A DNA stretch of 38,767 nucleotides. It comes from a virus. The position numbers and the translations under genes are program-made. This document shows, piece by piece, positions 37,739 through 38,767 of this stretch. The DNA lies in IMG/VR virus record IMGVR_UViG_3300032242_001263, positions 1 to 38,767 of that record; one strand, written 5' to 3'. How positions within the stretch are numbered: the first letter of the stretch is position 1; each line of letters starts with the position of its first letter. The notes beneath the pieces are model-generated. The model saw nothing but the letters and a program-made list of their open reading frames with translations, was not told the origin of the DNA and searched no databases.

Positions 37739-38227
37739 CTATGCCTGGATCATCTCAGTAACATCAAAACGAACCTCTGCGAAAGTTTCAGTAGCTCCGT
37801 TGTCTGAGGTCACTGGCTCTCCGTAGAGACAGTCGATCGCAGGCTCCGCGCCCTGCCACACCAGATTTCCAGTCGTATCACCGAACCTGTGGTCTGCTCG
37901 TAGCGTCGTCTTAATATTGTCTATAAGTGTATCAAAATCTGCCATAGCGTCCTCAGCGTCTCGCTGCAGACTATGGTGGAAAACCTGAATAACGACGGTG
38001 AAATCAACCTGCTTCCAGCCGTTAGTAGCTCCACCTATTGCTATGCGCTTTTCGCGCTCGCTCTGGATAAAAATTACAGCTGCAGCTCGTGAAAGCTGCC
38101 CAGGTTTAGAATTGACCTGGTAGTTAATACGCTTAGGAAAAGACGTAAAAATTTGATTGAGCTGGTAGATATTGGCGCCCTTAATATAGTTAAAGAGCGT
38201 CGCTCGTACGTCTGCGCGACCTGCCAT
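37739..38227 (-). CDS. Tail terminator protein
   Basis: 162 aa. GRADVRATLFNYIKGANIYQ, AAAVIFIQSEREKRIAIGG, DFTVVIQVFHHSLQRDAED and a final FAEVRFDVTEMI are as in siphovirus tail terminators (gpU-like): alpha/beta ring protein that caps the tail tube. It directly follows the adaptor. Confidence 0.75.
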   Translation of the reverse strand: MAGRADVRATLFNYIKGANIYQLNQIFTSFPKRINYQVNSKPGQLSRAAAVIFIQSEREKRIAIGGATNGWKQVDFTVVIQVFHHSLQRDAEDAMADFDTLIDNIKTTLRADHRFGDTTGNLVWQGAEPAIDCLYGEPVTSDNGATETFAEVRFDVTEMIQA

Positions 38228-38767
38228 TTATCGAACCTTACGGAATGGACGCAGAAGCTCTTTAGCCAGCGCTAAATCAGATCCGATAATGTCTTGAACA
38301 CTAGGCCCAGAATTAGCACGAGTAGTAACCGCCATAGTAAGGGAATTGTCTCCGCGAACCTTGAGAAAGTCGGTAACGACCAGGATAGCTGCCTCTTTGA
38401 CGGCTGCAGGCATACCTGAGAAAGCTGCGTTTGTGTGCGTGTAGGCGAGGTTAGTCGTCACTGCTACCGTGGTAGATCCGTAAGAATAGTTAGAAGCCAC
38501 CTGTAGGCGCTCGCTATATTGACCGTCGTAGAAGTTAATAATCTGTCCTGGAAGGATACCTGTGGGGTTAGAGACCGTGATATTTTTCTGTCCAGCCGTG
38601 CCTGAGCCGAGAGTATTAACGTAACCTGCCGTATAGCTGTAATTAACGTAAATTTGAGAGCGCGAGGACGGTGGAAAGCCAAAGGCTAAAGGCCCCTGCG
38701 AGCTGTATGAGAGGCTAGTTTGTGCGATTGGATAGATAACCTTATCCGACTCAAACCAAAGCGGAGA
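38228..38767 (-). CDS. Head-tail adaptor, C-terminal part (continues from base 1)
   Basis: Stop at 38228. This segment includes a repeat of bases 1-123, so codons upstream of 38644 are those given at 1-474. The unique part reads YGSTTVAVTTNLAYTHTN, VKEAAILVVTDFLKVRGDN and ELLRPFRKVR, the helical C-terminal part typical of connector proteins. A shorter ATG-started frame at 38500 is a piece of this gene and not a separate one. Confidence 0.75.
   Translation of the reverse strand, partial: SPLWFESDKVIYPIAQTSLSYSSQGPLAFGFPPSSRSQIYVNYSYTAGYVNTLGSGTAGQKNITVSNPTGILPGQIINFYDGQYSERLQVASNYSYGSTTVAVTTNLAYTHTNAAFSGMPAAVKEAAILVVTDFLKVRGDNSLTMAVTTRANSGPSVQDIIGSDLALAKELLRPFRKVR
38645..38767. repeat. Terminal direct repeat, right copy
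   Basis: Identical to 1-123; see that entry. Confidence 0.95.

Noticed and set aside
38464-38682. 72-aa minus-strand frame
   Set aside because: It is out of frame with the adaptor gene that spans this region and reads as low-quality sequence.
1-38767. CRISPR array or insertion sequence
   Set aside because: No regularly spaced repeats and no transposase-like frame found.

Overview
The window is the complete genome of a tailed phage with a long non-contractile tail (siphovirus type). It is linearised at an arbitrary point: bases 1-123 recur exactly at 38645-38767, and one head-tail adaptor gene reads in frame across that join (891 nt in total). The unique circle is therefore 38,644 bp. The host is almost certainly an actinobacterium. 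The phage encodes a WhiB-type protein (21113-21445), a family confined to Actinobacteria and their phages, and many of its proteins look like actinophage families. Base composition is roughly balanced (about 45-50 % G+C by eye), far below Streptomyces or Mycobacterium phages, so a low-GC aquatic actinobacterium such as the acI lineage is a reasonable guess, but only a guess. I see no integrase, phage repressor, attachment site, tRNA or CRISPR array, so a lytic life style is likely.

Every gene but one is on the minus strand, so the map reads from right to left. Late unit: terminase small and large subunits (13403 to 11645), two fibre or structural proteins, portal with a ParB-like tail domain, MuF protein with a C-terminal effector-like domain, small structural proteins, protease-scaffold fusion, major capsid protein, zinc-ribbon protein, then across the join the adaptor, tail terminator, major tail protein, frameshifted tail chaperones, gp10-like protein, tape measure, distal tail and baseplate or fibre genes, and finally membrane protein, amidase, HNH protein and holin (27202). 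Strong hairpins follow the major capsid and major tail genes. An 11-bp inverted repeat closes the late unit at 27147-27187.

Non-late genes fall into four more units. (a) 27053-24212: HTH protein, DUF6378-like protein, metallophosphoesterase, PP-loop enzyme and PD-(D/E)XK-like nuclease, ending at a clear terminator (24073-24113). (b) 23723-18261: annealing protein, Cas4/RecB-like nuclease, WhiB, C5-cytosine methyltransferase, replication initiator and RusA. (c) 18068-16476: a chain of tiny coupled genes (zinc, ribbon-helix-helix and membrane peptides) behind a TTGACA promoter with a palindrome inside it. (d) 16327-13523: behind a near-consensus TTGGCA-17-TATAAT promoter lie a zinc ribbon, a secreted transglycosylase, HNH, SSB, HTH and two more methyltransferases, ending at an intrinsic terminator (13505-13547). 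The only plus-strand gene is at 23849-24052. No gene-free stretch exceeds about 190 bp.

How the genes fit together: three DNA methyltransferases suggest heavy exposure to restriction. Consistent with this, I could find no CCGG and no CATG anywhere in the window. Replication relies on an initiator, SSB, RusA and an annealing/exonuclease pair, with no polymerase or helicase, so the host replisome must do the synthesis. The portal and MuF fusions look like cargo domains carried in the virion. The methyltransferase at 19707-21116 contains a long second reading frame that looks like a conserved overprinted protein.
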